NCBI GenBank assembly: GCA_031263295.1
Contig: JAISGC010000110.1
Span: 1 to 11,313, forward strand
Source: Rickettsiales bacterium
GTDB lineage: Bacteria > Pseudomonadota > Alphaproteobacteria > Rs-D84
Length of the DNA stretch: 11,313 bases
Direction: 5' to 3'
Below the pieces are notes generated by a model. It saw nothing but the letters and a program-made list of their open reading frames with translations. It did not search any database and was not told the origin of the DNA. The position numbers and the translations under genes were made by a program. This document shows positions 6,684 through 11,313 of the stretch, piece by piece. Each line of letters opens with the position of its first letter. Position 1 is the stretch's first letter.

Positions 6684-6773
6684 AGGACCAGGACTAGGAT
6701 TAGGACTAGGTGGAGCCTGTTATTGCGCTGTGGCGCTATAACGAATGCCAGTCCTAGTCCTAATCCTAGTCCT
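6684..6773 (-). repeat. Hexamer-repeat hairpin between lepA and the integrase-like gene
   Basis: Hexamers of the type AGGACT and AGGATT make a 21-base arm (6690-6710) that is a perfect reverse complement of 6753-6773. A further related hexamer (AGGACC) extends it to 6684. The 42-base interior holds a second hairpin, TTATTGCGC-TGTG-GCGCTATAA (6720-6741), with one mismatched pair. In the transcribed direction the order is lepA stop (6779), hairpin, then an A8 run and the ATG at 6673. No T-tract follows the stem. The organisation copies that at 4537-4581 with a different hexamer. Confidence 0.8.
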
Positions 6774-6778
6774 CTTTC

Positions 6779-8548
6779 TCAAACTTTCAACGCGTTTATG
6801 AATGCGGACTGCGGAATCTCGACATTGCCGAAACTGCGCATCCGTTTTTTGCCTTCCTTTTGTTTCTCCAAGAGTTTCCGTTTGCGGGTGATGTCGCCGC
6901 CATAGCATTTGGCCGTGACATCTTTGCGGAATGCGGCGATGGTTTCGCGCGCGATTATTTTTCCGCCGATTGCGGCCTGCAATGGAATCTTGAACTGGTG
7001 CCGCGGAATCAGGTCTTTGAGTTTCTCGACGATTTTCCGACCGCGGGATTCGGCGACGCTGCGGTGGCACAGGAACGACAAAGGCTCGACATTTTCCTCG
7101 TTCACCAAAATAGAAACTTTCACAAGGTCCGAGATTTCATATCCGTGCAACTCGTAATTAAAGGACGCATAGCCCTGCGACAGGCTTTTCACGCGGTCGT
7201 AAAAATCAAAGACTATTTCGGCCAGCGGCAACTTATAGACGACCACCGCGCGCGAGCCGATGTATGAAATATTTTCCTGAATGCCGCGGCGCTCGACGCA
7301 GAGGCCGAGTATCGCGCCCATATATTTGTCCGGCATCATAATCGTGGCGCGCACCCACGGCTCCTCGATGTAATCAATGGCGGTCGGGTCCGGCATATCG
7401 GCGGGATTTTCGAGGTCGATATTTTCGCCGCTTTTCATATGCAATTTATAGAGCACCGACGGAACGGTTGAAATCAAATTGAGCCCGAACTCGCGCGACA
7501 GGCGTTCATTTATAATTTCCATATGCAACAGCCCGAGGAATCCGCATCGCAGACCGAAGCCGAGCGCGCTCGATTTCTCCGTCGTGAAAACAAACGATGC
7601 GTCGTTCAGCGCCAGTTTCTCCGCGCCCTCTCTCAATGCCGGATAATCCTGCGCCTCGACCGGAAAGAAACTTGAAAACACGACCGGCACGCTCGGCTTA
7701 AAACCTGGAAGCGCTGCGACTTCCGCGCGCCCGTCTGTGATTGTGTCGCCAACCTTGCAGTCCCGTATCGTCTTCATTCCGGTTATAATAAATCCGATTT
7801 CGCCCGCGCCGAGCGCGTCGACATATTCCATCTTCGGCGTGAAGTATCCGATCTTGTCGATTTCGTATTCGGCCCCGGTCGCAAGAAACTTTATCTTCTG
7901 CCCGCGCGAAAGTTTTCCATCGACAATGCGAACCATAACAACGACGCCGAGATATGAATCATACCAAGAATCGACCAAGAGGGCGCGTGTGGGGGCCGCT
8001 GCATCGCCCGCGGGCGGCGGCAATTTCGCGACTATCGCGTCCAACAATTCCGGCACGCCCGCGCCAGTTTTACCAGAAACTGCCAAAGCGTCTTCCGCCG
8101 ACAGCCCGATGACATCGGCAATCTGGCGCTTGGATTCCGGCACATCCGCGGACGGCAAATCGATTTTATTCAACACCGGCAGGATTTCAAGATTGTTTTC
8201 CACCGCCAAATACGCGTTCGCGAGCGTCTGGGCCTGAACGCCCTGGGTCGCGTCGACCAGCAACACCGCACCCTCGCAGGCCGCCAGCGACCGCGACACT
8301 TCATAGGCGAAATCGACATGGCCCGGCGTGTCCATCAGATTCAGGATATAGTCTTTGTATTTCAAGCGGATGCTGTGGGCCTTGATTGTAATGCCGCGCT
8401 CGCGCTCGATGTCCATTGAATCCAAGACCTGTTCCTTCATCTCGCGGTCGGTCAGCCCGCCGCAGTATTCAATGATGCGGTCGGACAATGTCGACTTGCC
8501 GTGGTCGATGTGGGCGATTATCGAAAAGTTTCTAATCTTATTCTGCAT
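6779..8548 (-). CDS. lepA: Elongation factor 4 (LepA), ribosome-associated GTPase
   Basis: LepA is a translational GTPase related to EF-G that acts on ribosomes, with roles proposed in back-translocation and in 30S assembly. The 589 residues are close to the usual 600. The G-motifs are intact: AHIDHGKS (12-19), RERGIT (49-54), DTPGH (73-77) and NKID (127-130), followed by SGKTGAGV. The family-specific C-terminal domain is complete, ending in KLLEKQKEGKKRMRSFGNVE and a final LKV. The start at 8548 gives the normal N-terminus (MQNKIRNFSIIAHIDHGKS). A promoter about 55 bases upstream and a short GC hairpin lie in front of it. It is the first gene of a probable two-gene unit with the integrase-like gene, and is divergent from rbfA, another 30S-linked factor. 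Confidence 0.97.
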   Translation of the reverse strand: MQNKIRNFSIIAHIDHGKSTLSDRIIEYCGGLTDREMKEQVLDSMDIERERGITIKAHSIRLKYKDYILNLMDTPGHVDFAYEVSRSLAACEGAVLLVDATQGVQAQTLANAYLAVENNLEILPVLNKIDLPSADVPESKRQIADVIGLSAEDALAVSGKTGAGVPELLDAIVAKLPPPAGDAAAPTRALLVDSWYDSYLGVVVMVRIVDGKLSRGQKIKFLATGAEYEIDKIGYFTPKMEYVDALGAGEIGFIITGMKTIRDCKVGDTITDGRAEVAALPGFKPSVPVVFSSFFPVEAQDYPALREGAEKLALNDASFVFTTEKSSALGFGLRCGFLGLLHMEIINERLSREFGLNLISTVPSVLYKLHMKSGENIDLENPADMPDPTAIDYIEEPWVRATIMMPDKYMGAILGLCVERRGIQENISYIGSRAVVVYKLPLAEIVFDFYDRVKSLSQGYASFNYELHGYEISDLVKVSILVNEENVEPLSFLCHRSVAESRGRKIVEKLKDLIPRHQFKIPLQAAIGGKIIARETIAAFRKDVTAKCYGGDITRKRKLLEKQKEGKKRMRSFGNVEIPQSAFINALKV

Positions 8549-8577
8549 TATAAATTATTCCGTGCCAAGGGTAGGCC

Positions 8578-8595
8578 GGCGGGCGCTTGCCCGCC
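8578..8595 (-). promoter_or_regulatory. GC hairpin at the predicted 5' end of lepA mRNA
   Basis: GGCGGGC (8578-8584) pairs perfectly with GCCCGCC (8589-8595) around a GCTT loop, and outer bases can extend it. The predicted transcription start (about 8596) lies next to it, so the lepA mRNA would begin with this stem, which may protect the 5' end. The role is inferred. Confidence 0.4.
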
Positions 8596-8602
8596 TGCGG
8601 CA

Positions 8603-8631
8603 ATACTATCCGCGTATGGCCACGATTGCAA
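8603..8631 (-). promoter_or_regulatory. Candidate lepA promoter
   Basis: On the minus strand TTGCAA (8626-8631) is followed by a 17-bp spacer and TAGTAT (8603-8608). Each box matches 4/6, with ideal spacing. The same pair of sequences, TTGCAA-N17-TACTAT, recurs at 9358-9386, which raises confidence in both. It predicts a leader of about 48 nt. Confidence 0.4.
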
Positions 8632-8668
8632 GTAGATTTTTAAGTTTTAATAAACAACCTGATAACGG

Positions 8669-8774
8669 GCGTCATCCCGGCGCAGGCCGGGATCCACTGG
8701 CGACCGCCGCGTCATAACTTATAAATTATAACTCGCTTGAAAGCAATGGATCCCGGCCTGCGCCGGGATGACGC
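8669..8774 (-). repeat. Element B, copy 1 (106 bp, BIME/MITE-like)
   Basis: The ends are inverted repeats of about 30 bp: GCGTCATCCCGGCGCAGGCC with GGGATCCA on the left, and its reverse complement on the right. Each end folds into its own hairpin (ATCCCGGC-GCAG-GCCGGGAT). The centre carries an AT-rich near-palindrome (GTCATAACTTATAAATTATAAC region). Its reverse complement matches 10510-10615 nearly base for base with the same 106-bp length. No coding capacity. Together with the flanking promoters it accounts for the 274-bp lepA-rbfA gap. Confidence 0.85.
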
Positions 8775-8785
8775 TTGCTGGCGGG

Positions 8786-8815
8786 TTGTCATTCTATTTT
8801 TTTATGTGTTATAAT
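8786..8815 (+). promoter_or_regulatory. rbfA promoter, probably leaderless
   Basis: TTGTCA (8786-8791, 5/6) is followed by an 18-bp spacer and a perfect TATAAT (8810-8815). The ATG of rbfA at 8823 lies seven bases after the -10 box, so transcription should start at or within a base or two of it. The -35 box begins 12 bp beyond element B. Confidence 0.6.
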
Positions 8816-8822
8816 ATGAAAA

Positions 8823-9137
8823 ATGAAACAGGCCAAAAAATCTTTTCCGCGCGGGGATTCGGTCGCGGCGGCGGTCCGGCGCTTTGTTGCCGAGATTATC
8901 CGCGACGACTTCCCGGACCTGCCCGTGACGATAGTCGATGCGAAATCGGCGGGCGGCCTGCAATTCGTGCGGATTTTCTATCAGGGCAAGAAGACGGACT
9001 TTTCCAAAATAACCGCGCATATACGACGCGAGCTCGCGCACAGAATGAACCAGCGCTATGTTCCGGAGCTGGACTTTACATACGACGACACGCTCGAAAA
9101 GGCGGAGAGGATTGAGGATTTGTTGAAAGCTATATAA
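8823..9137 (+). CDS. rbfA: 30S ribosome-binding factor A
   Basis: RbfA binds the 30S subunit near helix 1 of 16S rRNA and assists late maturation and cold adaptation. The C-terminal half is diagnostic: IRRELAHRMNQRYVPELDF (67-85), then YDDTLEKAERIEDLL (87-101). The N-terminal part (SVAAAVRRFVAEIIRDDF) matches the first helix of the KH-like fold. At 104 residues it is shorter than the usual 115-135, mainly through a shorter N-terminus and middle. The start at 8823 is favoured because the -10 box lies seven bases upstream; an earlier ATG at 8816 is in another frame. It is monocistronic here, not beside infB or truB as in many bacteria. Element A copy 2 begins nine bases after its stop. Confidence 0.9.
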   Translation: MKQAKKSFPRGDSVAAAVRRFVAEIIRDDFPDLPVTIVDAKSAGGLQFVRIFYQGKKTDFSKITAHIRRELAHRMNQRYVPELDFTYDDTLEKAERIEDLLKAI

Positions 9138-9145
9138 TTGATTAT

Positions 9146-9345
9146 AACCAAAACAAACGATTGCAAAGCAATCGTTTGTCATTCCCGCGCAGGCGGGAAT
9201 GGGGCTTTAAGACTTATAGCGAAAAACTTGTTTCACACACAAAGAAAATTGTGAAAATAAGTAGTAGCTGAATGTAAGGTTTAGAACCCTATTCCCGCTT
9301 TCGCGGGAATGACAAAAAATCCTTTCAGGATTTTTTGTTTTGGTT
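9146..9345 (-). repeat. Element A, copy 2 (200 bp, inverted relative to copy 1)
   Basis: The ends are AACCAAAAC (9146-9154) and GTTTTGGTT (9337-9345), a perfect 9-bp terminal inverted repeat. TTAT lies directly outside both ends (9142-9145 and 9346-9349) and could be a target duplication. In order it holds a hairpin CAAACGATTGC-AAA-GCAATCGTTTG (9154-9178), ATTCCC-N8-GGGAAT (9181-9200), a spacer, ATTCCC-N8-GGGAAT (9291-9310) and an A/T-flanked hairpin (9314-9336). Its reverse complement matches 926-1138. The hairpin arm at one end differs in its loop from copy 1, as expected if pairing rather than sequence is conserved. Confidence 0.8.
9314..9336. terminator. Bidirectional terminator-like hairpin downstream of rbfA
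   Basis: AAAAAATCC (9314-9322) pairs with GGATTTTTT (9328-9336) around TTTCA, and is followed by GTTTTGG. It is the end hairpin of element A copy 2. The GC content of the stem is low, so strength is uncertain. It would separate rbfA from the next transcript. Confidence 0.4.
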
Positions 9346-9357
9346 TTATTTTTTGCT

Positions 9358-9386
9358 TTGCAATTTTTCTCCGAACCTGCTACTAT
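9358..9386 (+). promoter_or_regulatory. Candidate promoter of the structured leader / 9575 gene
   Basis: TTGCAA (9358-9363), a 17-bp spacer and TACTAT (9381-9386) form a 4/6 plus 4/6 promoter with ideal spacing. It closely resembles the candidate lepA promoter (TTGCAA-N17-TAGTAT). The predicted start (about 9393) falls at the base of the first hairpin of the leader, leaving about 180 nt before the ATG at 9575. Confidence 0.4.
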
Positions 9387-9394
9387 CTTGCCAA

Positions 9395-9512
9395 CGGGCG
9401 CGTATTGCGCTCGCCGGGGCTATCAACCCTTTACATGCGTCGGGAATCCGACGAAATACTTCCCTGCCAGTCGGCAGGAGTGCACCCGAATATATTGAAT
9501 AAGGCGCGCAAT
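9395..9512 (+). ncRNA. Candidate structured RNA / orphan leader element upstream of the 9575 gene
   Basis: The sequence contains several perfect short stems in series: CGTCGG-GAAT-CCGACG (9438-9453), CCTGCC-AGTC-GGCAGG (9463-9478), and GGG/CCC around CTATCAA (9417-9429). A longer helix can close all of them: 9404-9410 (ATTGCGC) with 9506-9512 (GCGCAAT), continued after a two-base bulge by 9413-9415 with 9503-9505. The alternative hairpin 9395-9413 (stem through GCGC/GCGC) uses the same bases, so two exclusive folds exist. It does not fit tRNA or any RNA family I can name. It could be the sensing part of a regulatory leader or an independent small RNA. An alternative is that it is a fossil of a mobile sequence, since the reverse strand is also open here. 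Confidence 0.35.
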
Positions 9513-9529
9513 TCATGTAATTGTTGATA

Positions 9530-9567
9530 CCTCCTGCCGCCATCATTTTTGGCGGTTTTTGTGGAGG
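9530..9567 (+). promoter_or_regulatory. Hairpin that can sequester the Shine-Dalgarno of the 9575 gene
   Basis: CCGCC (9537-9541) pairs with GGCGG (9551-9555). Further out, CCTCC (9530-9534) is exactly complementary to the Shine-Dalgarno GGAGG (9563-9567). TTTTT (9556-9560) follows the inner stem, so the inner part also resembles a short intrinsic terminator. Either translation or transcription of the downstream gene could be switched here. Function is inferred from base pairing only. Confidence 0.45.
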
Positions 9568-9574
9568 AAAGATT

Positions 9575-10468
9575 ATGAGGAAATTATTTGCGGTTCTGTT
9601 CGCATTGGCGGCCGGGCCCGTTTGGGCGGTTGATGTATGCACATTTTCTCCCGCGTCCATCTCGTATGGCTCGCTGGACAAAATTACATCCAGCGCCACT
9701 TTTGTCGGTGCGGGCGGCGAAAAGCTGACCGTTCTGTCGGCCTGCGGCGACAAGCCCGCGGGCAAGAACATAACTACCGGCGAAACGAACGGCAACTTCA
9801 ATTACGGCGAGACCTGTTTTTGTTTGGCCATGGGGCCCTATGGCAGCGGCATCCCCGGCAATCCGATGCAATATGTGAACCTTGCCTATACCGGCGAGAA
9901 ATGCGAAAGACAGGGATGCCTGCGTTTTTGCTTTGGCAAACTGCAACAGGATTTTAATTTCCGCAGGGCGCTTCTGGGACCCGATGCAGGCAAGGCCGAT
10001 TGCATGCTCAAACAGTTCTGCACTGAGCCTGCGGGCTTTGGCAAGGGCTTTCCGGCCGCGGACTATCCCGGCGTGGAATATTATCCGAAGGACGGCAAAA
10101 CATTCCGTCGGAACAGAACGGGGCTGGCGGACCTTGATTGCACAAAATATCAGCCCGCGCCGACAGCGGCACCCGCCGCCGCCGCTCCGGCCGCTCCGGC
10201 CGCTCCGGCCGCTCCGGCGGCAATACCGGCGGCGACACCGGCGGCGACACCGGTTGCGCAATCGTGCCCGGCTTGCCCGGCGGCAGCAGTATGCCCGGTG
10301 GCAGAAGTCTGTCCGACCTGTCCGGCGGCGCCCGCATGCCCGGAATGCCAGGCTTGCCCATCGACCGCAAACCAGCCCGTGTTCAATATCTCCGCCGAAG
10401 TAATCGAGGCCTGCGCGCGATCCTATGTCAAAACCAAAACCCCGTGCAAACTCGAAATTGCGAAATGA
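9575..10468 (+). CDS. Secreted Cys-rich protein with Pro/Ala linker and CPxC repeats (297 aa)
   Basis: I do not recognise the family. The chosen ATG gives a clean Sec signal peptide (MRKLFAVLFALAAGPVWA, cleavage before VDV) and has a strong GGAGG seven bases upstream. An upstream TTG at 9521 would add 18 residues and bury the signal peptide, so it is rejected. The mature protein has a globular N-terminal part (about 20-190) with ten cysteines, including CFC (81-83). A Pro/Ala linker (194-229) made of AAP repeats follows, then a Cys-Pro segment (231-262) with CPAC, CPTC and CPEC motifs. The tail contains two more cysteines (C280, C291). The total is 20 Cys. CPxC motifs could bind metal or take part in redox chemistry, but in an exported protein they may simply form disulfides. 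No membrane anchor is seen. It has its own long leader and is followed by element B copy 2. Confidence 0.85.
   Translation: MRKLFAVLFALAAGPVWAVDVCTFSPASISYGSLDKITSSATFVGAGGEKLTVLSACGDKPAGKNITTGETNGNFNYGETCFCLAMGPYGSGIPGNPMQYVNLAYTGEKCERQGCLRFCFGKLQQDFNFRRALLGPDAGKADCMLKQFCTEPAGFGKGFPAADYPGVEYYPKDGKTFRRNRTGLADLDCTKYQPAPTAAPAAAAPAAPAAPAAPAAIPAATPAATPVAQSCPACPAAAVCPVAEVCPTCPAAPACPECQACPSTANQPVFNISAEVIEACARSYVKTKTPCKLEIAK
10181..10251 (+). repeat. In-frame tandem repeats encoding the Pro/Ala linker
   Basis: Four exact copies of the 9-bp unit GCCGCTCCG (10181-10216) are followed by 12-bp units GGCGGCAATACC and two of GGCGGCGACACC (to 10251). Both unit sizes are multiples of three, so gain or loss changes linker length without shifting frame. 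Confidence 0.85.
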
Positions 10469-10509
10469 TAGGCAAATAGTTTCCAGAATGAAAAATAACA
10501 TAATAACAA

Positions 10510-10615
10510 GCGTCATCCCGGCGCAGGCCGGGATCCATTGCTTTACAGCAAGTCATAATTTATAAGTTATGACGCGCCGCCCGCCAGTGGATCCCAGCCT
10601 GCGCCGGGATGACGC
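10510..10615 (+). repeat. Element B, copy 2 (106 bp)
   Basis: The terminal inverted repeats begin GCGTCATCCCGGCGCAGGCC and end with the reverse complement (one mismatch in the right arm: CCCAGCC). The central near-palindrome contains GTCATAA and TTATGAC. It is the same length as the copy at 8669-8774 and in the opposite orientation. It fills most of the 234-bp gap between the two secreted-protein genes and may act as a transcript-end hairpin for the first one. Confidence 0.85.
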
Positions 10616-10662
10616 TCGTTGTTTGGTTGTTCATTATAACTTATAAACAGCAAACTATATCA

Positions 10663-10691
10663 TGGACTTTTTCGTCGTTTTTTGATACAAT
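10663..10691 (+). promoter_or_regulatory. Promoter of the 10703 gene, short leader
   Basis: TGGACT (10663-10668, 4/6) is followed by a 17-bp spacer and TACAAT (10686-10691, 5/6). The ATG at 10703 is eleven bases past the -10 box, so the leader would be about 5 nt. No Shine-Dalgarno is visible. Confidence 0.5.
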
Positions 10692-10702
10692 ATCCGTGAA
10701 TT

Positions 10703-11272
10703 ATGAAACGACTTCTGGCCGCGATTTTGATTGTTGCGCCGCTTTGTCTGCACGCCGCGGACGAGCGATTCGTCGACTGCGGCCCGGGATTCGTGATGTC
10801 GGCGGGGAAACTTATCGACGGCATCCCGTCGGTCGAATGCAAGAAACTCTGGTGCCGGGACCTTGAAACCGGAAAGGCGATGGGGACGAACAACGCCGCC
10901 AACGGATACAAGGACACGGCGCGGGCGGGCGAAGTTTGCGACGACAAAAATAATTGCGTGTCGTGCTGGGGCGAGCGGAAAATGTGCGGCGGCGAGGATC
11001 CGGCCGTATTCAACGCGGATATGGGCGCATACACGAAGAGGGGCGCGGCCGTCAAAGACTTTGTCGGCTTCCAGTCGGGCAGCTGCTGGAAGTGGCGCGT
11101 CGCGGGGCACGACTGCCCGGCGGGAAAAATAGCGATGCTGGTCGACGGCGAGTATAGGTGCCTGGACCAGTCGACGAACACCGACGCGGCGCGCGCCGCC
11201 ACGAAAAAGAAGGCCGTCAAGCGCACCGCCTTCGCCCCGGCGTTCAAGGCCAAAGCGCCGAAGAAGAAATAG
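10703..11272 (+). CDS. Secreted Cys-rich protein with Lys/Ala-rich tail (189 aa)
   Basis: I do not recognise the family. Residues 1-18 (MKRLLAAILIVAPLCLHA) are a Sec signal peptide. Cys15 lies in the hydrophobic core, but its context (APLC) does not fit a lipobox. The mature part has ten cysteines (C26, C46, C51, C79, C85, C88, C95, C128, C138, C153), consistent with five disulfides, arranged in a compact region that includes CDDKNNCVSCWGERKMC (79-95). After about residue 155 the chain turns Ala/Lys-rich and ends in KAPKKK, a strongly basic tail that could touch an acidic surface such as LPS, cell wall or nucleic acid. No transmembrane helix follows the signal peptide. It has its own promoter. 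It shares general design with the gene at 9575 (signal peptide, many Cys, low-complexity C-terminal region) but I see no clear homology. Confidence 0.85.
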   Translation: MKRLLAAILIVAPLCLHAADERFVDCGPGFVMSAGKLIDGIPSVECKKLWCRDLETGKAMGTNNAANGYKDTARAGEVCDDKNNCVSCWGERKMCGGEDPAVFNADMGAYTKRGAAVKDFVGFQSGSCWKWRVAGHDCPAGKIAMLVDGEYRCLDQSTNTDAARAATKKKAVKRTAFAPAFKAKAPKKK

Positions 11273-11274
11273 TG

Positions 11275-11313
11275 CGGTGGGGCGGTGTTCCCCTCCTTTG
11301 GAGGGGTGCCGCC
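11275..11313. repeat. Family C repeat, truncated by the window end
   Basis: CGGTG followed by TTCCCCTCC-TTT-GGAGGGG and TGCC matches the outer arm of the 839-1223 complex (bases 852-880 and, inverted, about 1182-1210). Only the first hairpin is inside the window. By analogy, a matching inverted arm may lie further right. Confidence 0.7.

Noticed and set aside
9404..9512. Cloverleaf-like fold resembling a tRNA or tmRNA
   Set aside because: No TTC-containing T-loop, no standard 7-5-5-5 stem pattern and no CCA context, so it is not a tRNA. I list it only as an unclassified structured RNA.
9521..9574. Upstream TTG start for the 9575 gene
   Set aside because: It has no Shine-Dalgarno, would put 18 residues before the signal peptide, and overlaps the regulatory hairpin. 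ATG 9575 has GGAGG seven bases upstream.
9346..9801. Minus-strand open frame of 151 codons across the leader and start of the 9575 gene
   Set aside because: Its N-terminal half is antisense to a clear signal-peptide gene. The C-terminal half over 9346-9510 is open and looks somewhat protein-like, so I keep it as an alternative explanation for the structured region but cannot support a gene.
9584..10516. Long minus-strand open frame of 310 codons opposite the CPxC protein
   Set aside because: The Arg/Gly/Cys-rich translation is what antisense of GCC/CCG repeats produces. The plus strand has a strong ribosome site and signal peptide.
10703..11272. Lipoprotein reading of the signal peptide at Cys15
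   Set aside because: The residues before Cys15 (APL) do not match a lipobox, and an ordinary signal peptidase I site follows at LHA.

Overview
The window looks like chromosomal DNA of a Gram-negative bacterium. It is moderately GC-rich, encodes apolipoprotein N-acyltransferase, which acts on outer-membrane-type lipoproteins, and has several Sec-secreted, cysteine-rich proteins. The LepA and RbfA sequences read as proteobacterial, most likely alphaproteobacterial, perhaps an uncultured host-associated lineage. That placement is inference and would need a marker-gene search.

Layout: (1) 3-836, the 3' half of lnt, complete through its catalytic triad. (2) 839-1223, a large nested palindrome separating lnt from the convergent gene. 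(3) 1267-3528 (-), a 753-residue secreted protein with a Gln/Ala/Met-rich segment and 22 cysteines; I do not recognise its family. (4) 3582-3787, a 206-bp palindrome between two divergent promoters. (5) 3828-5659 (+), an ABC ATPase of the MacB/LolD type followed by a 6-phosphofructokinase with unusual active-site residues. (6) 5651-6673 (-), a tyrosine-recombinase-like protein that has lost its recognisable catalytic residues, downstream of lepA (6779-8548, -). (7) 8823-9137 (+), rbfA. (8) 9138-9574, a repeat element and then a promoter with a structured leader. (9) 9575-10468 and 10703-11272 (+), two more secreted cysteine-rich proteins of unknown family.

Three themes link the regions. First, the intergenic space is packed with palindromic elements of at least three families: A (926-1138 and 9146-9345), B (8669-8774 and 10510-10615, both 106 bp, inverted relative to each other) and C (arms of 839-1223, plus the end of the window). 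A fourth palindrome, at 3582-3787, has no second copy here. Second, several genes have a -10 box only 6-12 bases before the ATG, which implies leaderless or nearly leaderless mRNAs. The gene at 9575 is the opposite: its predicted leader is about 180 nt, can fold into a multi-branched structure, and ends in a hairpin that can hide the ribosome binding site. Third, two intercistronic gaps have the same design: stop codon, hairpin built from repeated hexamers, A-run, start codon of the next gene.

No CRISPR array, tRNA, rRNA, complete transposase or recognisable defence system is visible. The best candidates for something undescribed are the structured leader at 9395-9567, the hexamer hairpins with their shared placement, and the apparently dead integrase-like protein.
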